DNA of 64,000 nucleotides, taken from the NCBI RefSeq assembly GCF_014203795.1, contig NZ_JACHJU010000001.1:4154001-4218000 (forward strand), read 5' to 3'. Under the pieces are notes generated by a model. The model did not search any database. It was given only the letters and a program-made list of their open reading frames with translations, and was not told the origin of the DNA. Both the position numbers and the translations under genes were made by a program. Shown in pieces: positions 48,101 through 64,000 of this stretch. The DNA comes from Streptosporangium album (lineage in GTDB: Bacteria; Actinomycetota; Actinomycetes; Streptosporangiales; Streptosporangiaceae). Positions within the stretch are counted from its first letter, which is position 1, and every line of letters starts with the position of its first letter.

Positions 48101-48448
48101 GAGGAGGAATGCGTTTGCCCGCCCGACAGGCCGTGCGTCTGCGGGCGGCGGCCGCAGGTGCCGGCACCGCGACCCGGCGACTCGCCGTCCTCCCCGGGCA
48201 GTGCCTCGCCGAAGCCGTCGGAGCAACCGGGATCGTCGGCGAAGCCGGAGAACCCACCGTCCGCAGGCGGTCACACCGTCACCACCGGCCACGGCAGCAC
48301 ATTGTGGGAGATCTCCGAGCAGGTTTACGGCGACGGCCGCTACTGGAAGGACATCTGGGAGCGCAACCGGGAGGCGATCGGTTCCGACCCCGATTCCCTG
48401 TCACCTGACCTGGAACTGGTCCTCCCGGACCGTCCGAAGTCCCCGTGA
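39173..48448 (+). CDS. Giant WXG100-like surface protein with LysM C-terminus
   Basis: A 3091-residue protein (about 320 kDa). N-terminal region: a WXG100-like segment of the CpnT type (LPDWVVYTLIPLLSAGQKWPEASESKL, about 34-60), a membrane helix at about 141-165 and a second at about 263-286. Residues 380-655 are Gly/Pro/Ala/Thr-rich and include tandem EGTASAGTAPAGTAP repeats (495-579). About 800-1010 is predicted coiled coil. About 1020-2760 is a run of beta-rich modules holding Ser/Gly/Thr hairpin-like stretches. A heptad coil lies at 2870-2904, a CVCPPDRPCVC motif at 2980-2990 and a LysM-like domain at about 3033-3087. No toxin domain is seen at the C-terminus. GGGGGTGG precedes the ATG. 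Type VII export and wall attachment are inferred. Confidence 0.8.
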   Translation: MATGTGSTDTINQSGQPTVRIGTDVQPAWETDNLPDWVVYTLIPLLSAGQKWPEASESKLSQLALELEGLGTGLVPYAESAGQAARTVITGLKIPATVDFVSRAQSLFGEQTGLGGVSRDANAYAVKTSNFAVETQYSKLSINVAFWVTVVAYAIALLVVFFTAGSTAPLIGRYAAAARAAISRILVRLTAIAGRRIGVVGVARLAALRAAASRNLVTRILLSEFGEEVFFEEPLEEFIIDGVAQYQQIKMGTREEWDWKKSWAAIIGASTGAMVGMGVAGPVSRIASRVPGFAGRALNTGLSNVAGSPAGSYFANGLVYDQWSNPFTMDSMTGAFFGGVGRTGSISPFNPDVYTALASPITTLASAYHAADLADAARAGTGPGPGPGSGGPAGGDPSPTTGGPVGPGGGSPGMAGVGIPGGGTGNQGGGTRSGTPAAAGTPATAGATAPRGGQVNPDLGGGSQRPITTSSTSAAASAATPDVQAGATPAGTTPEGTASAGTAPEGTASAGTAPAGTAPEGTASAGTAPAGTAPEGTASAGTAPAGTAPEGTASAGTAPAGTAPEGTASAGTAPAGTAPDSTAPAGTTPDSAASNGQAAASAPDMSGQGGPAGPVAAGPSNTAASNGANTSTQVAAGTPSGQVATGPTTRTGLAESAMADTMKSLGLDTLLVEGGHVRLSRADGSVLYLPVTTLRLVRERLETRAGDGAGPHRLRAEAAAWLGIEVARADGRPSLEGAIQALHFLAEASPETGDAALQVATEIVLDNPNGLDQSELTEGARQLVAEANEANKPASAPADEYDALRSEQQVEAAEEIVRKADELVAELAGTASNPAGPGTSSETSAFSDLARQVEELTTSLAEAESGLTERRKSRARSAGEARKRARDALAKVEAAEKAERDGKPLDGERDSGAPARRHEARLQAKVDQESAARDLRIAARYEKARAQAETARSALVATSRALGRLTAHQQTSHAGALAAQVARLAHEAESQLAEYREAMEGAMPSKAMLPASLPVGPLPYMTKLTEKVNEALAAKKVGYRFTVAELETALETELGQMLSADGAVLRVAGVELKVKMLVSDLVEVLRSQGWTVAEAMTGRFIQGNHGVSTGSGRTSGWAADVDVPGLLGFLVKHLPAESGFRQQVEAIGPRVVLGGGYGRSQGESTSANFAGFVRSGAVLDNRGESSVFNGVAEYEFEVLAPGETGGRSVVRVADGSADDATRVEVAVSHAHIEHGPEETVQLTFDPGKTPPLPKNAPINVEGLEGALEKFRAQLLSQAPGLARNSSAQEQIRTFIVEMTPVQLAELVNNPQGLRQTISVPGQPDLTIVLKGKLKYELTSDGKLKLVAQADGTASTKQLGEDVGVGFSAVSGEQGASRSRNANGALGVKFSSETLAKLYHGFKSLAARLNIFNGSRSGSESAGLSAGGTAITPIVRRKSGHNQGVMFDVDLEITSTLHEDGKDKPLPPINDVTLEATAQLPENVAAATGFPFDKEAIVRDDSGERRRPDGSLALRDDPTPEPPPGRKGEAPAWKGDGPGQVRAVGYGHGNLMTDITGLQRQVAAFLRENGMLPKLDGNGEQNPVLSSDPVERASQEAMIDFLENQLRERLQVHYTQAVQGGIFLQFMHQRTGQPAEYLTLHVQLGHGGKPYAGETDAETTVTLYIGSDTGGSSSGESTSWGAGVGAGVDYTSGDKESTASVGGGYTGGKSRNTAQNKGGTANGVVLLEQLGRRANLQGTVPVTVSRVTSDWQMREVASTYVRVEEGIPSEMLSEDGLPQSSATIPTSDELLAGTAPLALDLGKNANLIMEISKKIGIRPDTPEFQRLVEQLSVDNLIGHSDFLHADHEIEIVVDTEGFGQRRWSVSIRGHVGESQIATRGRWLTSLIGFDMVSNTTSSGGQTSHTGSGSVSGGSSQAENPKIGAEAAGSHSANHGSSRASTPITGDEGLPIDLSPKVMLTAELSTTVVISEVGTANTETITTTGGGYHYSKPARDVLSLYAQGKIPLSLHHVSDVVEAFMYGHLGLERATRVPLLQRYLNDLAAARGSGEPLPTLAARHTPEVLLEPLMKQFGNQDESLKQEADPSQALDRLLAEEAVKAANPELAEIPESVRKRMGQSWPEQIVLYTKDGTKVDVHDAILKAAEAYAPGALASNPALRRRLFGDFVGRRWWGKIANALGPNGHSQSQPVRDADQITIRLQMDFGDGPVEVVSRLSDVLLIMQAYAYKNSSVTESSGTSQGGSVSASGSVGNSDVSLSPSGSAESGRSLSRSTTNSEQRTELARSASFEGLAKVRHAVGVTITVGESPGSEPAMGEQGRQGEARRPVVVELQGEMTRFVPQEMVGATEETRVPDPRPFTLPPSVKPDGLQADGLLTAVQNLLADDRLFGEKAARKARTLVQQNLNRMQEAANFRQMIQKDGGLVLTIPNPDKPGMVVEVTVRAHPEDVHVTVSGRKNSEIGRVLRVQHVTEVATNQGLRFSLKGLAGIIGLKYGRFLGWNVSVRTTVSHGVRLERSIFKRGIAASTEVPLAFDLIAELKTVKAGQAKPAKLRIEVQDAATGTVDLTVFEQELSEAKARRGAEGRRRWGWNLGDPEVTRTTERPGWRARWRSGPPAATLPSLDLDTLTTQVMDIAQAEGKAGSGVTPDALHRGIVEMAQWSLVGRWTPGTPIVLTATASAPGQMGPVTQARLLARGLHTDVHIELREPDGTVRRYRATSRGMLYSAVPDGGFASAFAPLPPELVTRADQAGVDLRALHNRSPEEGDFAGRVSEALDAPAVSSAAPAAAPQSASGPGTPQQPNTTLPSGSTYQPSGTGSMPARATSAPRQGVIRRFLLAPLMGARNEYVSARYNEYQHLAERWQKVRTACRTVEQQLKASGQHPDALEQQLKALEQRLKDVEQQLDKVAQALRERGQVPPVPPRETESPTVPGAPGAGGALANLLNRPDGEIIPPRQWETQYWARMRRINNTTGWIPPEEEECVCPPDRPCVCGRRPQVPAPRPGDSPSSPGSASPKPSEQPGSSAKPENPPSAGGHTVTTGHGSTLWEISEQVYGDGRYWKDIWERNREAIGSDPDSLSPDLELVLPDRPKSP
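40655..40909 (+). repeat. 45-bp tandem repeat inside the giant gene
   Basis: A 30-bp partial unit (EGTASAGTAP) is followed by five 45-bp units encoding EGTASAGTAPAGTAP. The five units are identical except for one synonymous change near the end of the last (GCT to GCC). Near-perfect identity implies recent expansion, and copy number probably varies between strains. Confidence 0.9.
47780..47884 (+). repeat. 21-bp heptad repeats coding for a coiled coil
   Basis: Five 21-bp blocks encode VEQQLKA, SGQHPDA, LEQQLKA, LEQRLKD and VEQQLDK. Four of them are near-identical at the DNA level. They form a short regular coiled coil at residues 2870-2904 of the giant protein. Confidence 0.8.
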
Positions 48449-48592
48449 TCGGCCTCGCGACCCGACGGGTCCGTGCCGGAGCCCCCGAGGTGATCATGCG
48501 GCCTCCGGGACGGAGATCCGGTAGGGCGCGGCGGGGAGGGCGAAGGTGCCCGTGGCCGGGGCATGATGGGGATCTTCAAGGAGAGGACGGCT

Positions 48593-49120
48593 ATGGCGTT
48601 CGCGGTCGTGCGGTCCAGGGACGAGGCACACCTCTACCTCGACCTGCACCCGTGCAAGCAGTGCGGGTCTGTGGAGACGACCTGGGCCATGGGGTCGGGC
48701 AGCGTGGAGGACGAGTCCGTCGACCGCTACGCCGGCACCTGCGACGGCTGCGGAGCCGAGCGTGAGTTCCTGTTCGGCGTGCCGGAACGGCCCGTCATTC
48801 CGGCCGGCTACCCGGCCTTCGGCGGCCGGGAGCCCTCCCGGCTCATCGACGCGGGAGAGTGGCTGTGGGTGGCCGACCTGACCGCGGGAAACGTGCCGGC
48901 CGACGACCGGGCCGAGGCGCACCGCACGCTGTCGGTGGCCGCCGCGGCAGTCGAGGAGGTCGTCAAGTTCATCCCGCCGGGGGAGGAGGAGGTGCCCGAC
49001 GACGGGTTCTGGTCAGAGCGTGGGCAGCAGGTGCGCGCGGCGGAGCCAGGTCGCTTCCAACTGGACCGGCTGCTGGTCGTCCGGAACACCTACCGCGACC
49101 TGGCGGCCCAGCATGCCTGA
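48593..49120 (+). CDS. Four-cysteine zinc-ribbon-like protein
   Basis: A 175-residue cytoplasmic protein with two C-x2-C pairs, Cys21/Cys24 and Cys50/Cys53 (HPCKQCGS and GTCDGCGAE), spaced as in a zinc ribbon. The rest is acidic and Trp-containing, with a helical C-terminal half (AAAAVEEVVKFIPPGEEEVP). The ATG at 48593 has AAGGAGAGG upstream; ATGs at 48563 and 48566 also open the frame. It follows the giant gene by 144 bp on the same strand and is closed by a strong terminator. Its role in the WXG100 locus, possibly regulatory or chaperone-like, is inferred only from context. Confidence 0.7.
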   Translation: MAFAVVRSRDEAHLYLDLHPCKQCGSVETTWAMGSGSVEDESVDRYAGTCDGCGAEREFLFGVPERPVIPAGYPAFGGREPSRLIDAGEWLWVADLTAGNVPADDRAEAHRTLSVAAAAVEEVVKFIPPGEEEVPDDGFWSERGQQVRAAEPGRFQLDRLLVVRNTYRDLAAQHA

Positions 49121-49173
49121 CCCCGGCGGCCTCCCCGGCGAGAACGGCTCCGCGCAGCCGGCGGGAGACGGCT

Positions 49174-49209
49174 GAGGACCTGACCGCCGTCGTCGGCGGT
49201 CAGGTCCTC
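49174..49209. terminator. Perfect hairpin between convergent loci
   Basis: A perfect 15-bp stem (GAGGACCTGACCGCC with GGCGGTCAGGTCCTC) and a 6-nt loop lie between the + strand WXG100-type locus and the - strand biosynthetic operon. The position and symmetry fit a bidirectional terminator. Confidence 0.85.
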
Positions 49210-49234
49210 GGTCTGTGATCGCGGGGACCGGTGG

Positions 49235-50205
49235 TCAGGCCGTCATGGCGACCAGGATCCGCCGGGCGCCGGTGAACGGCTCCCGGCCGTGCGCGCACAG
49301 CATGTTGTTGATGATCATCACGTCGCCCTCGCGCCAGGGGAACGCGAAGGAGGCCTCGTCGTAGGCGGCCTTGACCGCGGCGAGGTCGGCCGGGTCGATC
49401 GGGGTGCCGTCGGCGAGATACGCGTTCCGCGGCAGGTCGGCCTCGTCGTACAGCGACAGCAGGGCCTCGCGGACCTCCTCGTCCAGGCTGGTGACGTGGA
49501 ACAGGTTCGCCTGGTTGAACCAGACCTGCTCTCCGGTGAGCGGCTCGGTCTGGTGGGAGGGCCGGAGATGCCTGGTGCGCAGGCCGTCCTCGGTCCACTC
49601 GAACGTCTGCCCGTGCCGGGCGCAGTGCTCCTCGACCGCCGCCGGGTCGTCGGTCTGGAACGACTCCTGCCAGGACAGGCCGAGTCCTTCCCGGAAGGAC
49701 CTGGCGTACACGACACCGTCGGCGAACCGGTCCCGCACCTCGTCGGGGATCAGGCGGAACACCGCCCGGCTGTCGGCGATCGGGGTGGCTCCGCCCGTGG
49801 CCGCGGCGGTGGCGCAGGCGAAGAACAGGTGACCCGGCCACGTGTCCGCGTAGGAGTTCTCGTTGTGCATCGGGAGCGGCTGGTCGGCCGGATACTCGGT
49901 GGAGGTGTAGATGGACTCGGTGACGGACGTGCGCGGCGTGGAGCGCTCGGTGTAGCGCAGCGGGTCGCCGCCGACGACGCGGACGATCCGGTCGAACAGC
50001 TCGAGGTCGGCCGGCAGGTCGCGGAGCAGTACCGCGCCGTGCTCGGCCAGACCCGCCCGCAGACTCTCGCGGTGAGCCGTCACCCAGTCGAGATGGTCGG
50101 TCATGTCCGGCCCGAGACCGTACACCACGACGGTGGTGTGGTCGTTGCCGTCCAGATGCCCGGTCACCGGCCCGAGCTGGGCCGGGTCCGTGGGGATGAC
50201 ACCCG

Positions 50206-50209
<4 letters not shown>
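49235..50209 (-). CDS. TauD/SyrP-AsnO-like Fe(II)/2-oxoglutarate dioxygenase
   Basis: A 324-residue non-haem iron dioxygenase of the clavaminate synthase/TauD family. The iron ligands are visible in PMHNENSYADTWP (H-N-E in place of the commoner H-x-D) and in the distal CAHGREPF, with the 2-oxoglutarate Arg likely in FTGARRIL. Close relatives include SyrP and AsnO, which 3-hydroxylate Asp or Asn for peptide antibiotics. The upstream NRPS activates Asn, so 3-hydroxylation of Asn, free or carrier-bound, is the most economical guess. The ATG overlaps the NRPS stop (ATGA), so it is the last gene of the operon. Confidence 0.85.
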
Positions 50210-58826
<8,617 letters not shown>

Positions 58827-58830
58827 CTCG

Positions 58831-59034
58831 TCATCCCCCCTGGCGCAGGCTGAGCGGACGCATGTCAGTCCATACCGTCTCGATGTGGTCCAGGCATTCC
58901 TGCCGTGCTCCGCTGAAGCCCGTGTCATGCCATCCGGCGGGGAGGGACTGCCCCGCGGGCCAGATCGAGTACTGCTCCTCGTCGTTGCGGACGACAAGGT
59001 AGGGGGAGTCGGTCACGGTTCCTGCCTCGTTCAT
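58831..59034 (-). CDS. mbtH: MbtH-like adenylation partner
   Basis: A 67-residue protein with the MbtH pattern: [27 protein letters not shown] and [14 protein letters not shown], including the three conserved Trp. MbtH proteins bind NRPS adenylation domains and are often needed for folding or activity. The ATG overlaps the PKS stop (ATGA), and the Asn module begins 4 nt after its stop. It probably serves one or both adenylation domains here. Confidence 0.95.
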   Translation of the reverse strand: MNEAGTVTDSPYLVVRNDEEQYSIWPAGQSLPAGWHDTGFSGARQECLDHIETVWTDMRPLSLRQGG

Positions 59035-62000
59035 TTGCGGTCCAGCTTGGGGATGGTGGTGGCCGGGCGGGACTGCTCGGCCTCGCCGCCGGCGGCCCGG
59101 AGCCGTTCGACGACGGCCGCGAGCTCGGCCACCGTCGGCGACTCGAACAGGCTGCGCATCGGCAGCTTCACGCCGACGGCCTTGCGCAGGGAGGCGATGA
59201 GCTGCACCGCGATCAGGGAGTTGCCGCCGAGCTCGAAGAAGTCGTCGTCGATGCCGACCCGGGACACTCCCAGGCCGTCGCTCCACACGCGTGCGATGGC
59301 CGCCTCCAGCTCGGTGCGGGGCACGGCGTGGTCGTCGCCGGCCGCCGTGTCCTCGCCGGTCTCGCCGGCCTCGCCGTCCCCGGCGTGGATGCCGGTGGTC
59401 CGGGCCCGGACCCGTTCGACGAGTTCGGCCACCGGCAGCGGGTTGATCACGACCTGGGGGCCGAGGCGCGCGGCCAGCACCCGGCGGAACGCCTCCGCGC
59501 CGTCCACGGGGGCGATGCCGTCCGTGGCCGGTGCGGCGGGCGCGGGGTCAGCCGTGCCGCCGGGGGCGGTCAGGCCGCCGGTGACGGCGTCGCGGTCCAC
59601 CCGGCGCAGGACGAAGTCGCCGATCTCCACCAGCGCCCGGCCGTCCTCGTCGAACAGCGTCAGGTCCGCCGAGACCACGTCGTCACCGCCGTCGGCGTAG
59701 CGCAGGTGGCTCCAGAACCGCGCGGGCAGCGGGCCGCGCACCAGCACCCGGCCGTAGGAGAGCGGCAGGTAGCTGCCCTCGCCCCGTCCCTCGCCGAACG
59801 CGGTGGCCACGTCGAGCAGCGCCGGGTTCAGCACCCAGCGCTCCAGGTCGGCCAGGGCGGCCTCGGGCGCGACGATCCGGGCGAGCTCCTCGTCCTGGCC
59901 CACGTGGTGCTCGCCCAGCGCGTCCCAGCGGGGGCCGAAGGCGAGCATGCTGGTACGGCCGGCCTCGTGCCCGGCGGTGCGCGGCCGGCAACGGGCCACG
60001 ATCGCCGGGGCGTCCGCCTCGGCGGCCGGTCCGGGGCGCACCCACCCGGCCGAGCCGCGCACGTGCGTGGCGGAGCGGCCCGCCGTACGGCTCACCACCT
60101 GGAACTCGACGCCGTCCGCCGAGCCGGTCAGCTCCACCCGATACTGGGCGGTGCTCCCGTCGGGAACGGAGAACGGCTCCAGGAAGGCCACGTCCCGCAG
60201 CTCCACGACGTGGTCGGCGTCCGGAGCGGGCAGGCAGGCGGCCACGGCGGCGCGGGCCGACTCCAGGTGACCGGTGCCGGGCACCACGGGCACCTCGCCG
60301 ATGCGGTGTTCGTCGAGCAGCCAGTGCGTGCCGGCGGACACCAGCCCGTGGCACTCGGCCTCGCCGTCCTGCCCGGTGACCCGGGTGGAGAGGACCGGGT
60401 GGTCCACCGCCTGGGCCACCCCGCCGCGGGCGGCGCGGAAACCGCCGGGCGCGGACACCTCGACGGCCATGCCGACCTCGGTCCAGCCGCCCCAGTTCTG
60501 CGAGACGACCGGTGCGCGCCAGCCGTGGGCACTGCGGGCGTAGGCGTCGAGGAAGCTGTTGGCCGCGCAGTAGTCGACCTGCCCGAAGCCGCCGACCACC
60601 GAGGTCACCGAGGAGCAGAGCGCCACCCAGTCGAGCGGCAGGTCGCCGAAGGCCTCCGCCAGGGCGAGGGTCCCCGCGATCTTGGGGGCCAGTACGGCGG
60701 TCGCCGCGGAGCGGTCCTTCACCTCGGCCATGCCTCCGCCGGGCAGGCCTGCGGCGTGCACGATGCCGTCCAGCCCGCCGAACTCGGCCTCGATCCGCTC
60801 CCGTGCCGCGCTCAGCTCGGCCGGGTCGGTGACGTCCGCGGCCAGCACCAGCACCTGGGCGCCGGCCTGTTCCATCCGCCGGATCGCCAGGATGGCCCGG
60901 CCCGTCCGGTCCTGGCCGCCGTGCACCGCCAGGTGGGCGTCCCACTCCGCGCGCGGCGGCAGGCCGGCGCGGCTGAGCAGCGCCAGGCGGGCACGGGCCC
61001 GCCGCGCGAAGTCCTCGGCGAGGGTGATGCCGATGCCGCCGACGCCACCGGTGATCAGATAGCGGCCCCCGTCGCGGACCACCGTGGTCCCGGCGGCCTC
61101 CTCGCTCACGGGCACCTGGGTGTAGTCGCTGACCCAGCGGCGGCCGGCGCGCAGCGCCACCTCCGCCTCGTCGGCGGGCCGCAGCAGCTCGGAGACCAGG
61201 TCGGCCGTCTGAGCGGTGCCCGCCTCCGGGTCGGCGTCGATGTGACGGACGGTCAGCCCGGGCAGCTCCAGCGGGACCACCCGGGCGATGCCGGCGAGGG
61301 TGGCGTGCTCGGGACGGGACAGGACGCCCTGGGCGTCCGAGGTGCCCGACGAAACCACGTCCAGGTGGACGCCGTCGGCCACCCCCGCACCGGCCAGCGC
61401 CTGGACCAGGTCCAGCAGGCTGAAGAAGCCGCGCTCCTGCGCGTCCCAGGTGGCGGCGATCCCGCCGTCCGCGGGCGGGCCGTCCAGCGTCAGGGCGTGC
61501 ACGATCCGGGCGGGGACTCCGCCCGCGAGCATCGCCCCGTGGTCGCCGGGACCGGCGACCCGTACGGTGACCCCCCTGGCGCGCAGCTCGGCGACGAGCT
61601 CCTGCCCGCGAGGCCCGTCGGCCAGCACCACGCAGTCGCCGAGGTCGGCCCGGCGGAGGTCCGGAGCGGCCTGGCGCCAGGTGGGCACCGCGAACCAGTC
61701 GGCCAGCGGCAGCGGACCCCGGCGGCGGGGCGGGGCCACGGCCTGGTCGGCCGGGTCGGCGTCGATCCAGTAGCGCCGGCGCTCGAACGGGTACGCCGGC
61801 AGCGGCACCCGGCGGCCCGACGGACCGAAGCCCGCACCCAGCGGCACCCCGGCGGCCCACAGCGTGCCCGCCGCGTCGTAGACGGTGGCGGCGTCCCCGG
61901 CGCGCTCCCCGGAACCGGGCAGGCTGGGCAGCGGCGCGGGCGCCCCCTTGGGGAGCTGCATCCTGGCCAGCCCGGCCAGCTGCCGTCCGGGTCCGCACTC

Positions 62001-64000
62001 CACCAGCAGCGGCGGCGTGTCGCCGTGCGTGGCGAACAGCCCGGCGACGCAGGCGCCGAATCTGACCGGCTGCCGCAGGTGGCCCGCCCAGTAGGCCGGG
62101 TCCGTCGCCTGCTCGGCGGTGATGGGCTCACCGGTGACGTTGGACCAGAACGGCAGGCTCGGCGCCTGCCGGGGCACCGAGGCGACCAGCGCGGTGAACT
62201 CCGCGAGGATCGGCTCCATCATCGGCGAGTGGAACGCGTGCGAGGTGCGCAGGGCCTTGCAGCCCACCTCCTCGGCCTTCAGCGTCTCGGCGAACGCCTC
62301 GACCGCGTCCGCGGGGCCGGCCACCACGCAGGTGCCGGGACCGTTGACGGTCGCCACCGACACCCCGTCCGGCAGCCGGCCGGCCAGCGCCGACTCGTCC
62401 CGCTGGACGGCGAGCATCGCGCCCGGCGGCATCGACTGCATCAACGCGCCCCGGGCGGCGACCAGCCGCACCGCGTCGGCCAGGGTGAAGACCCCGGCGA
62501 CGGTCGCGGCGACGTACTCGCCGATGGAGTGGCCGATCATCGCGGCCGGCCGTACCCCCCAGCTCTGCCAGAGCCGGGCCAGCGCGTACTCCACGGTGAA
62601 CAGCGCCGGCTGGGTGTAGCGCGTCTGCCGGAGCGTCTCGTCGGCGTCGGGCGCGGCGCCGAACACCAGGTCGCGCAGGTCGAGGCCGAGGTGCTCGGTG
62701 AGCAGGCCCGCGCACTCGTCGACGGCGGCGGCGAACACCGGCTCCGTCCGGTACAGCTCCGCGCCCATGCCGGCGTGCTGCGCGCCCTGCCCGGAGAACA
62801 GGAAGGCCACCGCCGGCGGGGTGGTGCCGGCCTCCCCCTTGCGGCGGCGCTTGCGGTCCCGCAGCGCGGTGACCGCGTCGGCGCGGTCGGTGGCCGTCAC
62901 CGTGGCCCGGTGCGGGTACTCCATCCGGCCCACCCGCAGCGTGTGGGCCACGTCGGCGAGGTCGAGGTCCTCGTTGGCCGTCAGGTGCCCGGCCAGCCGC
63001 TCCACCGCCGTGTCCAGCGCGGTGGCGGTCTTGGCGGAGACCTGCAGCAGGTGCGCGGGCCGCGGGGGGATCGGGTCCGCCTCGACGCGCGGCGCCTCCT
63101 CCAGGATCATGTGCGCGTTGGTGCCGCCGATGCCGAAGGAGCTGACTCCGGCGCGCCGGGGACCGCCGTCCGTCTCCCACTTGCTGAGCGTGGACGCCAC
63201 GTAGAACGGGGTGTCGGCGAAGTCGATGGCCGGGTTGGGGCGCTCGTAGTTGATCGTCGGCGGGATCAGCCCGTGCTCCAGCGCCAGCACCGCCTTGATC
63301 ACGCTGATGATGCCCGCGGCCTGGCTGAGGTGGCCGATGTTGGACTTCACCGAGCCGATGCCGCACCAGCCGCGGTCCCGCGTGGACTGCGTGTACACCG
63401 CGGACAGGGCGGCGACCTCGATCGGGTCGCCCATCGCGGTGCCGGTGCCGTGCGCCTCGACGTAGCCGATGCTGCGCGGGTCGATCCCGGCGGCCCCGAC
63501 CGCCTGCGCCACCGCGGCGGCCTGCCCGTCGACGCTGGGCGCGGAGAATCCGACCTTGCCGGCGCCGTCGTTGTTGATCGCGTTGCCCCGCACCACCGCG
63601 TGGATGTGGTCGCCGTCGGCGATGGCGTCCTCAAGCCGCTTGAGCACGGCGACGCCGACGCCGCTGCCCCAGACGGTGCCGTTCGCGTCGGCGTCGAACG
63701 GACGGCAGTGACCCTCGGGGGAGGTGAACCCCTCCACCCCGATGTATCCGGTCGCCGGCGGGTGTTCGAGGTTCACGCCGCCTGCCAGGGCCATGTCGCA
63801 CTCGCCGCCGCGCAGCGCCTCGCACGCCAGGTGGAGCGCGACCAGCGACGTGGAGCAGGCGGTGTGGACGGTCAGGCTGGGCCCGCGCAGGTTCAGCCGG
63901 TACGACACGGTGGTGGCCACGTAGTTCGGCGAGTTGGCGGTGGCCAGGCCGATGCCGTGGCGGGTCTCCCAGACCCGCTTGTTGCGGGCCAGGTTCTCCC
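59031..64000 (-). CDS. Modular PKS, KS-AT-KR-DH-ACP (5' partial)
   Basis: The gene runs off the window at 64000; the frame is open to the edge, and the first ATG-like codon at 63920 is internal to the ketosynthase. The KS has the active Cys (HTACSTS, codon 63855-63857), EAHGTGT and NIGH. The AT has GHSIGEY and HAFH, marks of malonyl-CoA specificity. The KR has GGVGGIG and a Tyr/Asn motif (VDYCAANSF); the DH has a His motif ([13 protein letters not shown]) and a later Asp ([11 protein letters not shown]). The carrier motif is GGNSLIAV. The order KR before DH is unusual. All motifs look active, so the module should give an alpha,beta-unsaturated acyl chain. Confidence 0.92.
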   Translation of the reverse strand, partial: ENLARNKRVWETRHGIGLATANSPNYVATTVSYRLNLRGPSLTVHTACSTSLVALHLACEALRGGECDMALAGGVNLEHPPATGYIGVEGFTSPEGHCRPFDADANGTVWGSGVGVAVLKRLEDAIADGDHIHAVVRGNAINNDGAGKVGFSAPSVDGQAAAVAQAVGAAGIDPRSIGYVEAHGTGTAMGDPIEVAALSAVYTQSTRDRGWCGIGSVKSNIGHLSQAAGIISVIKAVLALEHGLIPPTINYERPNPAIDFADTPFYVASTLSKWETDGGPRRAGVSSFGIGGTNAHMILEEAPRVEADPIPPRPAHLLQVSAKTATALDTAVERLAGHLTANEDLDLADVAHTLRVGRMEYPHRATVTATDRADAVTALRDRKRRRKGEAGTTPPAVAFLFSGQGAQHAGMGAELYRTEPVFAAAVDECAGLLTEHLGLDLRDLVFGAAPDADETLRQTRYTQPALFTVEYALARLWQSWGVRPAAMIGHSIGEYVAATVAGVFTLADAVRLVAARGALMQSMPPGAMLAVQRDESALAGRLPDGVSVATVNGPGTCVVAGPADAVEAFAETLKAEEVGCKALRTSHAFHSPMMEPILAEFTALVASVPRQAPSLPFWSNVTGEPITAEQATDPAYWAGHLRQPVRFGACVAGLFATHGDTPPLLVECGPGRQLAGLARMQLPKGAPAPLPSLPGSGERAGDAATVYDAAGTLWAAGVPLGAGFGPSGRRVPLPAYPFERRRYWIDADPADQAVAPPRRRGPLPLADWFAVPTWRQAAPDLRRADLGDCVVLADGPRGQELVAELRARGVTVRVAGPGDHGAMLAGGVPARIVHALTLDGPPADGGIAATWDAQERGFFSLLDLVQALAGAGVADGVHLDVVSSGTSDAQGVLSRPEHATLAGIARVVPLELPGLTVRHIDADPEAGTAQTADLVSELLRPADEAEVALRAGRRWVSDYTQVPVSEEAAGTTVVRDGGRYLITGGVGGIGITLAEDFARRARARLALLSRAGLPPRAEWDAHLAVHGGQDRTGRAILAIRRMEQAGAQVLVLAADVTDPAELSAARERIEAEFGGLDGIVHAAGLPGGGMAEVKDRSAATAVLAPKIAGTLALAEAFGDLPLDWVALCSSVTSVVGGFGQVDYCAANSFLDAYARSAHGWRAPVVSQNWGGWTEVGMAVEVSAPGGFRAARGGVAQAVDHPVLSTRVTGQDGEAECHGLVSAGTHWLLDEHRIGEVPVVPGTGHLESARAAVAACLPAPDADHVVELRDVAFLEPFSVPDGSTAQYRVELTGSADGVEFQVVSRTAGRSATHVRGSAGWVRPGPAAEADAPAIVARCRPRTAGHEAGRTSMLAFGPRWDALGEHHVGQDEELARIVAPEAALADLERWVLNPALLDVATAFGEGRGEGSYLPLSYGRVLVRGPLPARFWSHLRYADGGDDVVSADLTLFDEDGRALVEIGDFVLRRVDRDAVTGGLTAPGGTADPAPAAPATDGIAPVDGAEAFRRVLAARLGPQVVINPLPVAELVERVRARTTGIHAGDGEAGETGEDTAAGDDHAVPRTELEAAIARVWSDGLGVSRVGIDDDFFELGGNSLIAVQLIASLRKAVGVKLPMRSLFESPTVAELAAVVERLRAAGGEAEQSRPATTIPKLDRK

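Overview
The window is 64 kb of very GC-rich DNA from a filamentous actinomycete. Evidence for this is the strong G/C third-codon bias, a mycothiol-dependent formaldehyde dehydrogenase, an acyl-CoA carboxylase beta/epsilon pair, a DtxR/IdeR-type iron box, a DUF397 gene beside a DUF5753 remnant, and many starts that look leaderless. A member of the Streptosporangiales fits, but the sequence alone does not fix the genus. Coding density is high and no gene-free stretch exceeds 300 bp.

Region 1 (1-8980, + strand) is a Tad/Flp pilus operon cut at its 5' end: TadA ATPase, TadB and TadC, a pilin with a poly-glycine tail, three TadE/TadG-like minor pilins, a membrane protein joining a LysM-like and a BTAD domain, a lipoprotein and a secreted protein. 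Nearly all neighbours overlap by a few bases. Region 2 (8985-28100) is housekeeping: Ogt and Ada-AlkA repair genes, a NYN-domain protein, acyl-CoA carboxylase beta/epsilon, an ABC exporter, PEP carboxylase, a broken GNAT gene, FdhD, BirA, a PH-domain protein, a class III adenylate cyclase, MscR with an MBL hydrolase, an iron-regulated bfd-bfr pair, a two-component system and a GtrA protein. Region 3 (28339-36810) holds a lipoprotein, purK-purE, a decayed DUF5753/DUF397 pair, UDP-glucose dehydrogenase, an acyl-CoA dehydrogenase and two exported proteins, one with a Tat signal.

Region 4 (36915-49120, + strand) is the most unusual part. An SseB-like gene, preceded by a candidate leaderless 10-codon leader ORF, is followed by a small conserved-looking protein, a YbaB-like protein, a WXG100-size protein, a 3091-residue WXG100-like/LysM protein and a four-cysteine zinc-ribbon-like protein. 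It resembles an orphan type VII secretion substrate locus; no secretion ATPase is present.

Region 5 (49235-64000, - strand, running off the window) is a hybrid PKS-NRPS operon: a malonyl-specific PKS module with order KS-AT-KR-DH-ACP, MbtH, an Asn-activating C-A-T module, a Ser-activating C-A-T-TE module whose thioesterase has Cys in place of the nucleophilic Ser and is fused to an MFS exporter, and a SyrP/AsnO-like dioxygenase. The four fully visible genes are linked by ATGA overlaps or a 4-nt gap. The inferred product is an unsaturated or reduced acyl-(3-hydroxy)Asn-Ser compound, released by a Cys thioesterase and exported by the same polypeptide.
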